Assembly: GCF_900142225.1 (NCBI RefSeq)
Contig: NZ_FRAD01000009.1
Span: 62,001-126,000, forward strand
Length of the DNA: 64,000 nt
Source of the DNA: Hathewaya proteolytica DSM 3090
Lineage (GTDB): Bacteria; Bacillota; Clostridia; Clostridiales; Clostridiaceae
Direction of reading: 5' to 3'
Under the pieces are notes generated by a model. The model was not told the DNA's origin. It ran no database searches and was given only the letters and a program-made list of their open reading frames with translations. Below, piece by piece: positions 34,462-42,598 of the stretch. The position numbers were made by a program, and so were the translations under genes. The stretch's first letter is position 1; every line of letters starts with the position of its first letter.

Positions 34462-35442
34462 GTGCATAAATCAAATAATTATAAATCTTATGTTGGAATT
34501 TTTGTATTGATAATGGCATTTGTAGTTGTATCCAATATTTTGATAAATCTTTATATAATGGTCATAGATAAATCTAATAAAGCTTTAAGTATAAATATAC
34601 AGGATAATGACAAAACATCTTTATCAAGTGAATTAGCAGATGAGATAAGAGCAAAAAATAAGGGGGCTATAATATACAACGAACAAGATGGCATAGAATC
34701 TGTGGCAAAAGGTAATACAGATCTATTTATCATAATAAATAGGGATTTTGAAAGCAAAATTAAATTAGGAAGTTTTAATGATGTTATCACTGTGTACACA
34801 TCTTTTAATCCTTCTCAAAGCAAAATACTCTTGGAAACTGTGTCAAAAGAAGTCTTGAAATTTTGGACAAATGCAAAGATAAAAAAGGATAATAAGGATT
34901 TGCGCATAAAGTGGAATCAAGTGTATGGGGAAACAAAGCAGAATATTTCCCTTAGGAATGTCACTGTAATAACTGATGACGGTGGAAATATAGACCAAAT
35001 AAAATCTGATAAAGATGACATAACACCAAACAGAAATGATATAAAAATTAAAGTTAATATAATCATATTATTTCTTAGTGCTAACGGATTACTTTATTTC
35101 TTCTCTAAACGAATAATGGTTCACAAACTTAAAGGATTAAAAACTAGGGTTGAACTATTTAAAGTTGGTGGAAAAACTCTTTATAGAAATAATTTTTTTA
35201 CTTTCCTTATAGTTGTTTCCCTTGAAAGCATACTTGTATATTCCGTAGTGCTGAGTATATATGGAGCAAGTTTAGGGTTTATACTAATGTTATTTTTGAA
35301 GTTTATAGCTTATCAGCTGGCTGTCTTTATTGTCACTGGCTTTACATTGAAAGTGAGTAAATCCATGGCTGTATATTACGCCCTTAACACGTCCTTTGCA
35401 TTAATCTGTGGCATGATTATAATCATGTGGGTGTTTATCTGA
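34462..35442 (+). CDS. ABC-2 type permease-like protein, second of two
   Basis: A 326-residue membrane protein: helix near residues 10-32, extracytoplasmic loop of about 165 residues (VAKGNTDLFIIINRDFESKI, split by F, is the usual loop motif), then four helices to the end. It is shorter than the first permease and seems to lack the last helix pair of typical ABC-2 subunits. It may be a partner half or a diverged accessory subunit. GTG 34462 is the likely start. An 87-base gap separates it from the anchored protein, with no strong terminator, so one operon is plausible. Confidence 0.68.
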   Translation: MHKSNNYKSYVGIFVLIMAFVVVSNILINLYIMVIDKSNKALSINIQDNDKTSLSSELADEIRAKNKGAIIYNEQDGIESVAKGNTDLFIIINRDFESKIKLGSFNDVITVYTSFNPSQSKILLETVSKEVLKFWTNAKIKKDNKDLRIKWNQVYGETKQNISLRNVTVITDDGGNIDQIKSDKDDITPNRNDIKIKVNIIILFLSANGLLYFFSKRIMVHKLKGLKTRVELFKVGGKTLYRNNFFTFLIVVSLESILVYSVVLSIYGASLGFILMLFLKFIAYQLAVFIVTGFTLKVSKSMAVYYALNTSFALICGMIIIMWVFI

Positions 35443-35512
35443 TGGCTAGCAGTTGTAACACACCATACTCTCAGAGGAAGGCGTGTCTATTGTATTCAAA
35501 GGGGAGGATTTT

Positions 35513-36295
35513 ATGAGTTTTTTTGCCTTAAAATTATTTGCTGTTGTTACCATGTTTATTGATCATATAGGGGCTTTCCTCTTCCCTAAAATAGGGATTT
35601 TGCGAACAATAGGAAGGTTGTCATTTCCCATATTTGCCTTTTGTATTGCAAATGGGTATAAACATACAAAAAATAAGTTTGTTTATATGATGAGGCTAGC
35701 TGCTTGCGGTGTTATATCCATAATTCCCTATTCCTATGTTCATTATGGCTATGACAATATAAAATGGCATAATAACATTTTCTTTACTTTGTTTCTCGGT
35801 TTGCTCTGTATATTCTTTTTTGAAAATGCAAAGAAGAAGAGAGATGGATTGAATAATTTAATAAACATATGTTCTGCTGTCATGGTTTTTGTATGCCTTT
35901 CTCTGGGGAATTATCTCGACGTAGAGTATGGACTTTTAGGGGTAGCACTTGTATTGTTGTATCATTTTGGAATAGAATCTCGTTTAGGCATAGTTTTAGC
36001 TTCTATATGGGGAAATCTATTAATGGAAATAGAGTTTTGTATGTCATATGGAAGATTCCCTTTCTCAAACTTAAAAAAACTTAGTGATGTGTTTGATGTA
36101 TATTTCTATTGGAATAAAATTAGTGGCTTTAAGTATGGAATAGGTCAGTGGTTTGGAATGTTTGCGGCTATACCATTATGCTTTTATAATGGAAAGAAGG
36201 GGTACTCGTCTAAGTGGGTACAATACGCGTTTTATCTTTTCTATCCAGTGCACTTACTTCTAATAGGTTTAATATATAGATTAATCTTTATCTAG
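35513..36295 (+). CDS. TraX family membrane protein
   Basis: A 260-residue protein with about eight hydrophobic helices and the TraX signature near the N-terminus (FAVVTMFIDHIGAFLFP; RTIGRLSFPIFAFCIANGY, and near the end FYLFYPVHLLLIGLI). TraX proteins acetylate F pilin in conjugative plasmids. Most chromosomal homologues, as here, have no conjugation genes around and are probably membrane acyltransferases of unknown target. I use ATG 35513 behind GGGGAGG; the GTG 35483 upstream has no ribosome site. A terminator follows. Confidence 0.85.
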   Translation: MSFFALKLFAVVTMFIDHIGAFLFPKIGILRTIGRLSFPIFAFCIANGYKHTKNKFVYMMRLAACGVISIIPYSYVHYGYDNIKWHNNIFFTLFLGLLCIFFFENAKKKRDGLNNLINICSAVMVFVCLSLGNYLDVEYGLLGVALVLLYHFGIESRLGIVLASIWGNLLMEIEFCMSYGRFPFSNLKKLSDVFDVYFYWNKISGFKYGIGQWFGMFAAIPLCFYNGKKGYSSKWVQYAFYLFYPVHLLLIGLIYRLIFI

Positions 36296-36305
36296 AGATT
36301 TGTAT

Positions 36306-36340
36306 AAAAAAAGTTCAGCTAAAAAACTGAACTTTTTTTT
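36306..36340. terminator. Bidirectional terminator
   Basis: A perfect 13-bp stem (AAAAAAAGTTCAG, 36306-36318, with its complement from 36327) ends in a T-run on one strand and an A-run on the other. It separates the convergent TraX-like and CofE-like genes. Confidence 0.78.
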
Positions 36341-36344
36341 ATTA

Positions 36345-37538
36345 TTAGTCGTTGGCTAAGTTGTCAAAATATCCTTGAATGAAAATAACGGGAGTACCCT
36401 TGTCTCCGCTGCCAGAGGTTAAATCACATAAAGAACCTATAAGATCTGTAAGGCGTCTTGGTGTTGTACCTTGAGTAACCATGGATCCCTTCAAATCTGA
36501 GTCTTTATTTGATATGTATTCTTTTATTGCACAATTAAGCTCTTCACCTTTTAGATTAGCAAAATCATTGTCTGCTAAATATTTTAATTTAACTTCATTA
36601 GGCTGTCCTTCAAGACCACTTGTGTATCCAGGAGAAACTACAGGGTCAGCTAGTTCCCAAATCTTGCCTGCAGGATCTTTGAAAGCTCCATCCCCATATA
36701 CAAGGACTTCAACTTTCTTTCCTGTCTTTTCTAGCATAATTTTTTGAACATCCTCTGCAAAAACTTTTGAATCTCTTGGGAAAAGTTTTACGGTGGATTC
36801 AGTAGCTTTGTTTGAACCTAATAATCCATAGTGCTCATTGTAGCCGCTGCTTTCTATGGAAGAGGTCATTATATCGTCAAGGCCAAGGACTTTTTCTGCA
36901 CCTGCTGCCTTTAAAATTCTTTTGCTTCTAGCTCTAGTATGAATATCACAAGTAAGAACGTTTTTAGTGTAATTTAGTATGGTTCTTGCATCATTGGCAA
37001 ATATAACTTCTACATCTGCTCCTTCTTCCTTTATAATAGAAGAATAGTATTCCACATAATCTACACCTGTGAACTCATGTTTTTTGTATCCAAAGAATTC
37101 TCTGTATTGTTTTTCAGTAAGTACATCTGTCCATGGGTTTATGTTTTTTTCATCAAGTTCGTCTAAAGTTACAAGATGATTTCCAACTTCATCAGAAGGG
37201 TAGCTAAGCATAAGGTAAATTTTCTTTACTCCTCTGGCGATTCCCCTAAGGCAAATGGCAAATCTGTTCCTGCTTAAAATAGGGAATATAACACCTAATT
37301 CTTCTCCACCAAATTTGTTTTTAATATCACACGCAATATGATCTATGCTGGCATAATTACCTTGGGCTCTTGCAACTACTGATTCTGTTACGCCAATGAT
37401 ATCTCTGTCATTAATATGAAAGTTTTCACATTGTGCAGCTTTTAAAACGGAGTCTGCTACCATATTAGCTAAATTATCACCCTGTTTTATGATTTCAGTT
37501 CTTATACCTCTTGAAATAGTACCAACAGTTCTTGACAT
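36345..37538 (-). CDS. CofE-like (F420-0:gamma-glutamyl ligase family) protein
   Basis: A 397-residue protein that resembles coenzyme F420-0:L-glutamate ligase over its N-terminal half (GDNLANMVADSV; DIIGVTESVVARAQGNYASID) and in the metal and substrate region (VLVYGDGAFKDPAGKIWELADPVVSPGYTSGLEGQ, here split by P). It ends with a stretch not in archaeal CofE (RLTDLIGSLCDLTSGSGDKGTPVIFIQGYFDNL). Clostridia are not known to make F420, and no F420 gene is in the window. So the likely job is to add an amino acid to some other acid in an ATP- or GTP-dependent way. A LysR gene is divergent. The start is well placed after AAAGGTGGT. Confidence 0.75.
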   Translation of the reverse strand: MSRTVGTISRGIRTEIIKQGDNLANMVADSVLKAAQCENFHINDRDIIGVTESVVARAQGNYASIDHIACDIKNKFGGEELGVIFPILSRNRFAICLRGIARGVKKIYLMLSYPSDEVGNHLVTLDELDEKNINPWTDVLTEKQYREFFGYKKHEFTGVDYVEYYSSIIKEEGADVEVIFANDARTILNYTKNVLTCDIHTRARSKRILKAAGAEKVLGLDDIMTSSIESSGYNEHYGLLGSNKATESTVKLFPRDSKVFAEDVQKIMLEKTGKKVEVLVYGDGAFKDPAGKIWELADPVVSPGYTSGLEGQPNEVKLKYLADNDFANLKGEELNCAIKEYISNKDSDLKGSMVTQGTTPRRLTDLIGSLCDLTSGSGDKGTPVIFIQGYFDNLAND

Positions 37539-37582
37539 TTTTCATACCACCTTTATTTATTTTAAATTAAGCCTGCATTTAT

Positions 37583-37611
37583 ATTGTACAATGTTATATA
37601 ATATAAGTAAA
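37583..37611 (-). promoter_or_regulatory. Candidate promoter of the CofE-like gene
   Basis: On the minus strand TTTACT (37611-37606) and TACAAT (37588-37583) lie 17 bases apart, about 45 bases before the start codon. The same 120-base divergent region must also hold the LysR promoter. Confidence 0.4.
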
Positions 37612-37669
37612 ATCATTAATAGTTATTTTAGATATAAGATGTACTTATATCTATTTAAGGATGGATAAA

Positions 37670-38563
37670 ATGAAATTTGATGTAAATTTAGAGCTTTATA
37701 AAATATTTAAAACTGTGGCAGAGCAAGGTTCATTTTCTTTGGCTGCAAAAAAAATGTACATATCGCAGCCGGCTGTAAGTCAAGCCATTAATCAGCTGGA
37801 GAGCCAGCTTTCTGTTACCTTGTTTAAAAGAACCTCTAGAGGGGTTTCGCTAACTTCAGAGGGCAATATGCTATTTCAATATGTAGAATCAGGGCTTAAT
37901 ACCATTGAGGCTGGAGAGGAAAAGCTATTCAATATGACAAAGTTATATTGTGGTGAGATTAAGATAAGTGCCGGAGATACCCTTGTGAAGCATTATTTAA
38001 TGCCCTATTTGGGCAGATTTAATCAGCTATATCCAGATATAAAAGTTAAGGTTATAAATAGAACCTCCATTGAATCGATTGAACTAGTAAAAGCTGGTAC
38101 AGTAGATATGGCTTTTGTAAACTTGCCTGTGGAAGACTTAGATTTAAATATAGAATCTTGTTTAAAGGTGCACGATATTTTCGTGGCAGGAAAAAAGTTC
38201 AAAGAAGCTGGGGAAAAAGTCATAAGCTATGAAGACTTGTCTAGATACCCACTGGTTATGTTAGAACAGGAATCTAGTTCTAGAAGGTATGTAAGCAATT
38301 GTTTTCTAAAGGAAGGAATAATCCTTGAACCGGAGATCCAATTAGGGTCCTATGATTTGCTAACGGAATTCGCACAAATTGGATTTGGCATATCATGTGT
38401 GGTGGAGGAATTCTCCCGAAAAGATATAGAAAATATGAATCTTACAAAGGTAAATCTTGCAAAGCCAATTAAAGCAAGAGAAATTGGTATGTGCTACTTG
38501 AAGAATTCGCCATTGTCTTTGGCCTCAAAGGCTTTTGCCCACATTATTAGCGGTAAAATATAA
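37670..38563 (+). CDS. LysR family transcriptional regulator
   Basis: A 297-residue activator or repressor. The N-terminal winged helix-turn-helix (residues 5-60) reads FKTVAEQGSFSLAAKKMYISQPAVSQAINQLE, here split at AAKK, followed by LFKRTSRGVSLTSEG. A linker helix and the two-lobed effector domain follow (IKISAGDTLVKHYLMPYLGRF). It resembles the CysL/YtlI-like clostridial group. It is divergent from the CofE-like gene, the classical layout for a regulator and its target, so control of that gene is likely. ATG 37670 is better spaced from AAGGATGG than ATG 37661. The inducer is unknown. Confidence 0.92.
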   Translation: MKFDVNLELYKIFKTVAEQGSFSLAAKKMYISQPAVSQAINQLESQLSVTLFKRTSRGVSLTSEGNMLFQYVESGLNTIEAGEEKLFNMTKLYCGEIKISAGDTLVKHYLMPYLGRFNQLYPDIKVKVINRTSIESIELVKAGTVDMAFVNLPVEDLDLNIESCLKVHDIFVAGKKFKEAGEKVISYEDLSRYPLVMLEQESSSRRYVSNCFLKEGIILEPEIQLGSYDLLTEFAQIGFGISCVVEEFSRKDIENMNLTKVNLAKPIKAREIGMCYLKNSPLSLASKAFAHIISGKI

Positions 38564-38571
38564 GTATTTCA

Positions 38572-38600
38572 TTGACAAATTTTTATACATAGACTAGAAT
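38572..38600 (+). promoter_or_regulatory. Consensus-like sigma-A promoter of trpS
   Basis: TTGACA (38572-38577) and TAGAAT (38595-38600) are separated by exactly 17 bases. A start point near 38607 would give a leader of about 63 bases. Confidence 0.75.
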
Positions 38601-38607
38601 TGTAGTG

Positions 38608-38625
38608 TCTAACGTGTCCGTTAGA
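38608..38625 (+). promoter_or_regulatory. 5'-terminal hairpin of the trpS transcript
   Basis: A perfect 7-bp stem TCTAACG/CGTTAGA with loop TGTC. It starts one base after the predicted transcription start. It may protect the mRNA 5' end or be an operator; it is too small for a T-box. Confidence 0.4.
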
Positions 38626-38669
38626 AGTATAATGTAGATTTAAATTACAGGAAAAGGGGAGCATTTATT

Positions 38670-39671
38670 ATGGAAGAAAATAAAAAAGTTATATTTAGCG
38701 GAATTCAGCCTTCTGGTGATCTTACACTAGGAAATTATCTTGGAGCCCTTAAGAACTGGGTTAAATTCCAAGATGAATACGAGTGCTATTTCTGCGTTGT
38801 GGATTTGCATGCTATAACAGTAAATCAGGAGCCAGCAAAGCTTAGGAAGAAAACACTTGAGCTTTTATCTATATACATTGCAGCTGGAATAGATCCATAC
38901 AAAAACACATTATTTATTCAGTCACATGTTCCGGCACACTCAGAAGCTTCATGGCTTTTAACCTGTAATTCATATATGGGAGAACTGGGTAGAATGACTC
39001 AGTACAAGGATAAATCTAAAAAAGCAGGAGAAAATGTAGGTGCTGGTTTATTTGTTTACCCTGTACTTATGGCCGCAGATATCCTTTTATACCAGACAGA
39101 TCTTGTACCAGTTGGCAAAGACCAAGTTCAGCATTTGGAATTGGCAAGGGATTTAGGCGAAAGATTTAATCGACTTTACAGTCCTACCTTTAAGATACCA
39201 GAAGGTTACATCCCAAAAGAAGGGGCAAAGATAATGAGCCTTCAAGATCCAACAAAGAAGATGTCAAAATCAGACGACAACCCAAACGGTGCAATTTTAA
39301 TCATGGATCCTCCAGAAGTAATTAGAAGAAAAATAGGAAGAGCTGTTACAGATAGTTTAGGTGTGGTTAAATTCTGCGAGGAACAAGCAGGAGTATCTAA
39401 TCTTATGAATATTTTAAGTTGCATCACTGGAATGGATATGGAGCAAATTGAAAGCAAATATGAAGGTCAGGGATATGCACAATTTAAAATTGATGTGGCA
39501 GAAGCAATAATTGGAGAACTTGAACCTATACAGAATAGAGTAAAGGAATTAATTGAAAATAAATCTGAATTAGAGGAAATATATAAAAAAGGCGCTGAAA
39601 AGGCAAATTACATTGCAAAGAAAACTCTTCGAAAGATGCAAAAAAAGGTAGGCTTTATACCAAATATTTAA
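38670..39671 (+). CDS. trpS: Tryptophan-tRNA ligase
   Basis: A class I tRNA synthetase charging tRNA-Trp. The 333-residue protein has the HIGH-like SGIQPSGDLTLGNYLGAL near residue 10, the tryptophan pocket region LMAADILLYQTDLVPVGKDQVQHLELARD, split between ADI and LLY, and KMSKS in KKMSKSDDNPNGA near residue 195. Length is normal. It has its own strong promoter and no T-box, although many Firmicute trpS genes carry one. Confidence 0.96.
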   Translation: MEENKKVIFSGIQPSGDLTLGNYLGALKNWVKFQDEYECYFCVVDLHAITVNQEPAKLRKKTLELLSIYIAAGIDPYKNTLFIQSHVPAHSEASWLLTCNSYMGELGRMTQYKDKSKKAGENVGAGLFVYPVLMAADILLYQTDLVPVGKDQVQHLELARDLGERFNRLYSPTFKIPEGYIPKEGAKIMSLQDPTKKMSKSDDNPNGAILIMDPPEVIRRKIGRAVTDSLGVVKFCEEQAGVSNLMNILSCITGMDMEQIESKYEGQGYAQFKIDVAEAIIGELEPIQNRVKELIENKSELEEIYKKGAEKANYIAKKTLRKMQKKVGFIPNI

Positions 39672-39716
39672 AAATTCTATTCAAACTAATATTAGTTTAT
39701 TATCTGAAAGGAAAAA

Positions 39717-41312
39717 ATGATGCAAGATTTGATTGAAAAAATTAACAAAAGAAGAACTTTTGCAATTATATCCCATCCTGATGCGGGTAAAACAACTCTT
39801 ACAGAGAAGCTTTTATTATTTGGTGGTGCAATAAGAGAAGCTGGGTCTGTAAAAGCCAGAAGATCAGCTAAGCATGCTGTGTCAGATTGGATGGAGATAG
39901 AAAAGCAAAGGGGTATTTCTGTAACATCCTCAGTATTACAATTTCGATACGATGACTTTTATATAAACATACTGGATACGCCTGGACATCAGGATTTCAG
40001 TGAGGATACTTACAGAACTTTAATGGCAGCAGATAGTGCTGTAATGGTGGTAGATGGAGCAAAGGGTGTTGAGGCTCAAACGCGAAAGCTTTTCCAGGTT
40101 TGTAGTATGAGAGAGATACCTATATTTACATTTGTAAACAAATTAGATAGAGAAATAAGAGATCCTTTTGAGCTCTTAGAGGATATTGAAAATGAACTTG
40201 GAATTAAATCCTACCCATTAAATTGGCCTATTGGATGTGGCAGAGAGTTTAAAGGTGTATACAACAGAGAGACAGAAACAATTCAGCTTTTTGATGGTGG
40301 TAACCATGGACACTCATTGACTAACTCCACCTTTGTGGACTTTCACGATGAAAATATTGAGGAAATACTAGGTACATCTTTCTACAATAAACTCCTTGAG
40401 GATGTTGAACTTCTTGACATCGCTGGAAATGAGTTCGATTATGATAAAGTGAAGGATGGAAGGTTGACACCGGTTTTATTTGGTAGCGCCCTTACTAATT
40501 TTGGCGTAGAACCTTTCTTGAAGGAATTTTTAAGATACAGCGTTCCACCTCTTTCACGTGAAAGCGATAAGGGGGAGATTGAGGCTACAAAACCAGAGTT
40601 CTCAGCGTTTGTTTTCAAAATACAGGCCAATATGAACAAGGCCCACAGGGATAGGATTGCTTTTATGAGGATATGCTCAGGAAAGTTTGAAAAGGGTATG
40701 GAAGTTTTTCACGTTCAGGGCAATGAAAAAGTTAGGTTATCTCAGCCACAGCAATTTCTAGCACAAGATAGAGAAATTGTTGAAGAGGCATATGCAGGTG
40801 ATATAATTGGAGTGTTTGATCCGGGGATTTTTAGCATAGGAGACACCTTGTGCAAGGCTTCCGATAAATTCAAATTTCATGGAATACCAACATTCGCACC
40901 AGAGAATTTTGCTAGGGTTAAGCCCATAGACACTATGAAAAGGAAGCAGTTTGATAAGGGTATAACCCAAATTGCCCAAGAAGGTGCTATACAGGTCTTT
41001 AAAGATCCTTTTATAGGTATAGAAGAACTTATAATTGGCGTAGTAGGTGTACTACAATTTGAAGTTCTAGAGTATAGGCTTAAAAATGAATACAATGTGG
41101 ATATCAAGCTAGAGATGTTACCATATAGAAATATAAGATGGATAGAGAAAACACCAGTTAAAGCAAATAAGCTTAGCATTACATCTGATACAAAATATGT
41201 TAAAGATTTAAAGGACAGAGACATACTTATATTCCAAAGTGATTGGGGAATAGGGTGGGCGTTAGAACATAATGAAGGATTAGTGTTATCCAATGTGGGT
41301 AAAGCCGAATAG
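39717..41312 (+). CDS. prfC: Peptide chain release factor 3
   Basis: RF3 is a ribosomal GTPase that releases RF1/RF2 after stop-codon termination. The 531-residue protein shows G1 ISHPDAGKTTLTEKLL, G2 region KQRGISVTSSV, G3 DTPGHQDFSEDTY and G4 NKLDREIRDP. Segments LPYRNIRWIEK near the end fit RF3 rather than EF-G. Two consecutive ATG codons (39717, 39720) follow AAAGG. It lies 45 bases after trpS with no terminator between, so read-through from the trpS promoter is likely. Confidence 0.95.
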   Translation: MMQDLIEKINKRRTFAIISHPDAGKTTLTEKLLLFGGAIREAGSVKARRSAKHAVSDWMEIEKQRGISVTSSVLQFRYDDFYINILDTPGHQDFSEDTYRTLMAADSAVMVVDGAKGVEAQTRKLFQVCSMREIPIFTFVNKLDREIRDPFELLEDIENELGIKSYPLNWPIGCGREFKGVYNRETETIQLFDGGNHGHSLTNSTFVDFHDENIEEILGTSFYNKLLEDVELLDIAGNEFDYDKVKDGRLTPVLFGSALTNFGVEPFLKEFLRYSVPPLSRESDKGEIEATKPEFSAFVFKIQANMNKAHRDRIAFMRICSGKFEKGMEVFHVQGNEKVRLSQPQQFLAQDREIVEEAYAGDIIGVFDPGIFSIGDTLCKASDKFKFHGIPTFAPENFARVKPIDTMKRKQFDKGITQIAQEGAIQVFKDPFIGIEELIIGVVGVLQFEVLEYRLKNEYNVDIKLEMLPYRNIRWIEKTPVKANKLSITSDTKYVKDLKDRDILIFQSDWGIGWALEHNEGLVLSNVGKAE

Positions 41313-41326
41313 TATATTGCATAGTC

Positions 41327-41362
41327 AATCCGTATATAGGAATCCTGTATATACGGATTTTT
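41327..41362 (+). terminator. Terminator of prfC
   Basis: An 11-bp stem (ATCCGTATATA, 41328-41338, with 41348-41358) is followed by five T. Confidence 0.75.
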
Positions 41363-41403
41363 GGCTATAAATATAATTCTAAGAAATAATTTGAGGGGAT
41401 AAT

Positions 41404-42558
41404 ATGAATGAAAAAAAATTAAAAGGGTTATTGAAACGAGAAGAGAATCCAAAATTAGACTTCAAATTAAAACTAGATTTAAGCACTGAAAGCGGTAAAA
41501 AGGAATTGGCAAAGGATATCTGTGCTATGGCAAACACAAGAGGTGGCAGGGGCTATATTGTTGTGGGTGTAGAGGACAAAACAAAGCGCATCGTGGGAAT
41601 ACAGTATGGTGACCTTAAAGAGGAGTCAATTCAACAAATTGTAAGTTCAAGGTGTGAACCACCTATTCCTGTTATTTTAGATTTTGTTCCCTATGGAGGT
41701 AAAATTCTAGGGGTTATAACAATTCTCAATGGTGATCAGGAACCCTATCAGGTAAGGGACAATGGAGCTTTTTATATAAGAAGGGGTTCTACCAGTGATG
41801 TTATGCGAAAGGAAGAAATAGTAACTGCACTTGCTTACTCCCTGACCTTAAACCCTGAACTTTGTCCTGTACCAAGGGCGGATATAAAACACCTTGACAT
41901 GGATTTAATTAAGAAGTATTTTAAACTACAGGGTTTTTATGAAATAAGTGATGCTGCCATGGAATCGCTGATGATTAACTCAGGTATAGCGGTGCTTGAT
42001 AAGGACAGTTTGCAGATGATACCCACCATGGGCGCTTTATTGGTTTTTTCATCCTATAATAATATTTATTTGCCTCAAAATCAGATAAAGATTGTGTTAA
42101 AAGATGAAGAAGAGGACAAAATAATAATAATTAAAGGTAAATTATTGGATATGGTAGAGGAAACCGATGCGTATCTTAGAACTGTAATGCCATCTGATTA
42201 TCCCATAAGGGCTATTACTGAAGGTTTAAAGAATGCGGTAATGTACAGGGATTACACCTTGTATGATAAGGTGATTTGTATAAATATTAGCAAAAAATTT
42301 GTTGAAGTTATAAGTCCTGGATGTTTAAATAAAAAGAAAGGGTGGCAGAGGGATAGTTACATTAAAAGAAATATGTGGATGTATGAAAAACTTATTGTAT
42401 TGGATGAGGAGAAAAAATTCCTGGATGCTGGAAGAGGATTTGATATCATGAAAAAATCTTTTGAAGGAAAGCATAATAAGGTCATGTTTTTTAACTCTAA
42501 AAAATACAATTATTTCAGAATCCTTTACCCTGGAATTGAAAGCTATAGAGAATTGTAA
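41404..42558 (+). CDS. AlbA_2 domain protein with C-terminal GHKL-like ATPase region
   Basis: A 384-residue protein of the Schlafen-AlbA_2 group. Residues 5-130 are the AlbA_2 nucleic-acid-binding domain (EENPKLDFKLKLDL; ICAMANTRGGRGYIVVGVED; YQVRDNGAFYIRRGSTSDVM). A linking part resembling a winged helix follows, and residues 270-315 resemble the N-box of HATPase_c_4 (ITEGLKNAVMYRDY; FVEVISPGCL). Relatives are called ATP-dependent DNA helicase-like or transcriptional regulators, with little experimental basis. GAGGGG precedes the ATG. tyrS begins 40 bases after the stop with no terminator, so this protein is probably co-transcribed with tyrS. Confidence 0.82.
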   Translation: MNEKKLKGLLKREENPKLDFKLKLDLSTESGKKELAKDICAMANTRGGRGYIVVGVEDKTKRIVGIQYGDLKEESIQQIVSSRCEPPIPVILDFVPYGGKILGVITILNGDQEPYQVRDNGAFYIRRGSTSDVMRKEEIVTALAYSLTLNPELCPVPRADIKHLDMDLIKKYFKLQGFYEISDAAMESLMINSGIAVLDKDSLQMIPTMGALLVFSSYNNIYLPQNQIKIVLKDEEEDKIIIIKGKLLDMVEETDAYLRTVMPSDYPIRAITEGLKNAVMYRDYTLYDKVICINISKKFVEVISPGCLNKKKGWQRDSYIKRNMWMYEKLIVLDEEKKFLDAGRGFDIMKKSFEGKHNKVMFFNSKKYNYFRILYPGIESYREL

Positions 42559-42598
42559 TATAATGCTTTTATAGATAAGGAAAATGAGGAGGATAAAC

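Noticed and set aside
35513..36295. TraX-like protein as evidence for a conjugative element
   Set aside because: No relaxase, coupling protein, VirB4-like ATPase or integrase in the window. TraX homologues are common on clostridial chromosomes.
38564..38669. T-box upstream of trpS
   Set aside because: The leader is about 60 bases, with no GGTACCGCG-type element and no Stem I. Only a small hairpin is present.
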